Shown piece after piece: positions 63,861 through 64,000 of a stretch of 64,000 bases of DNA (positions are counted from its first letter, which is position 1; every line of letters begins with the position of its first letter). The position numbers and the translations under genes are program-made. Under the pieces are notes generated by a model. It ran no database searches and had not been told where the DNA came from. It saw only the letters and a program-made list of their open reading frames with translations. Origin of the DNA: Calditrichota bacterium (GTDB taxonomy: Bacteria > Calditrichota > Calditrichia > Calditrichales > J004); contig JABFGF010000013.1 of NCBI GenBank assembly GCA_013112635.1, positions 25,568 through 89,567 on the forward strand, in the 5' to 3' direction.

Positions 63861-64000
63861 ATGGATCAAAACCTTACCAAAAGGCTTCATTCCAAGTCTG
63901 TTAAAAACGCTATTGTTAATAATATTTCTCATGATTTCAACCTTACACCGATACTGGCTGAAGCTTACTTTAACCAGATTAAAAACTATTTCTTAGAACA
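63861..64000 (+). CDS. Partial gene at the right edge, unknown (possibly DUF1670-like)
   Basis: 46 codons to the window edge, starting MDQNLTKRLHSKSV, then NAIVNNISHDFNLTPILAEAYFNQIKNYF, after a strong AAGGAGGT site 6-8 bp upstream. The pattern of a basic helix followed by DFNLTPILAEA is reminiscent of DUF1670 proteins, but too little is present to say. Its leader has two competing stem-loops that may regulate translation. Confidence 0.55.
   Translation, partial: MDQNLTKRLHSKSVKNAIVNNISHDFNLTPILAEAYFNQIKNYFLE

Overview
The window looks like the chromosome of a free-living, AT-rich member of the FCB group (Bacteroidota/Ignavibacteriota/Calditrichota/KSB1 neighbourhood). The clues are a 2253-residue secreted protein with a type IX secretion (T9SS type A) sorting domain carrying the QNFPNPFNPST signature, a short Bacteroidota-style primary sigma factor, a fused CrtYc-CrtYd lycopene cyclase and two stand-alone EutN/CcmL pentamer proteins. 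No rRNA, tRNA or CRISPR array was recognised. The species cannot be named from the sequence.

Layout. 1-1.8 kb: 3' part of a CstB-like persulfide dioxygenase/rhodanese fusion and a DUF2062 membrane protein. 1.8-2.7 kb: threonine/serine dehydratase. 2.9-6.9 kb: an unusual four-gene signalling operon (response regulator with DUF4388-like domain, small roadblock-like protein, di-iron ODP metallo-beta-lactamase-fold protein, double V4R-like protein). 6.9-12.2 kb: a CarH-type B12-binding regulator divergent from crtI-crtB-crtZ-crtYcd, with matching 9-bp tandem repeats at both ends of the shared promoter region. 12.2-16.4 kb: hydrolase, DUF3108 protein, and a TetR gene divergent from a Tat-signal flavodoxin plus an NAD(P)-binding protein, with two 15-bp palindromes. 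16.4-27.2 kb: a complete phosphate-starvation locus (phoU, pstB, pstA, pstC, pstS, porin, phoR, phoB, single-domain receiver), with 11-bp-period Pho-box-like repeats before pstS and before the porin.

27.3-33.9 kb: msrB, an Mre11/SbcD-like phosphoesterase, a Cys-rich unknown, the queDEFC queuosine-precursor operon, a HAD phosphatase and a diguanylate cyclase. 33.9-39.7 kb: pyrG, kdsB, gatC, a CapA-like protein, an M23 peptidase and the primary sigma factor. 39.7-44.1 kb: coiled-coil protein, two EutN-like genes, patatin phospholipase, cyclophilin, and an ECF sigma/anti-sigma pair with divergent, identical ECF-type promoters. 44.2-50.9 kb: the giant T9SS protein. 51.1-53.6 kb: an eroded accessory patch with an attC-like hairpin, a small zinc-ribbon membrane protein, a lipoprotein, a vapB gene with a broken vapC, and a degenerate copy of part of a neighbouring amidase gene. 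53.7-59.6 kb: MDR oxidoreductase, YyaL/DUF255 protein, two GT2 glycosyltransferases separated by REP-like repeats. 59.9-63.6 kb: Hsp20, HtrA protease, and a potassium channel-RCK-receiver fusion. A truncated gene at the right edge has a leader that can hide its ribosome binding site.

The recurring theme is environmental sensing: light/B12 control of carotenoids, phosphate limitation, envelope stress (ECF sigma, HtrA, Hsp20), sulfide/persulfide, and a possible oxygen- or tetrapyrrole-related signalling operon. The most novel candidates are the 2.9-6.9 kb signalling operon, the ion channel carrying a receiver domain, the CarH operator pair, the EutN pair beside the primary sigma factor gene and the attC-like site.
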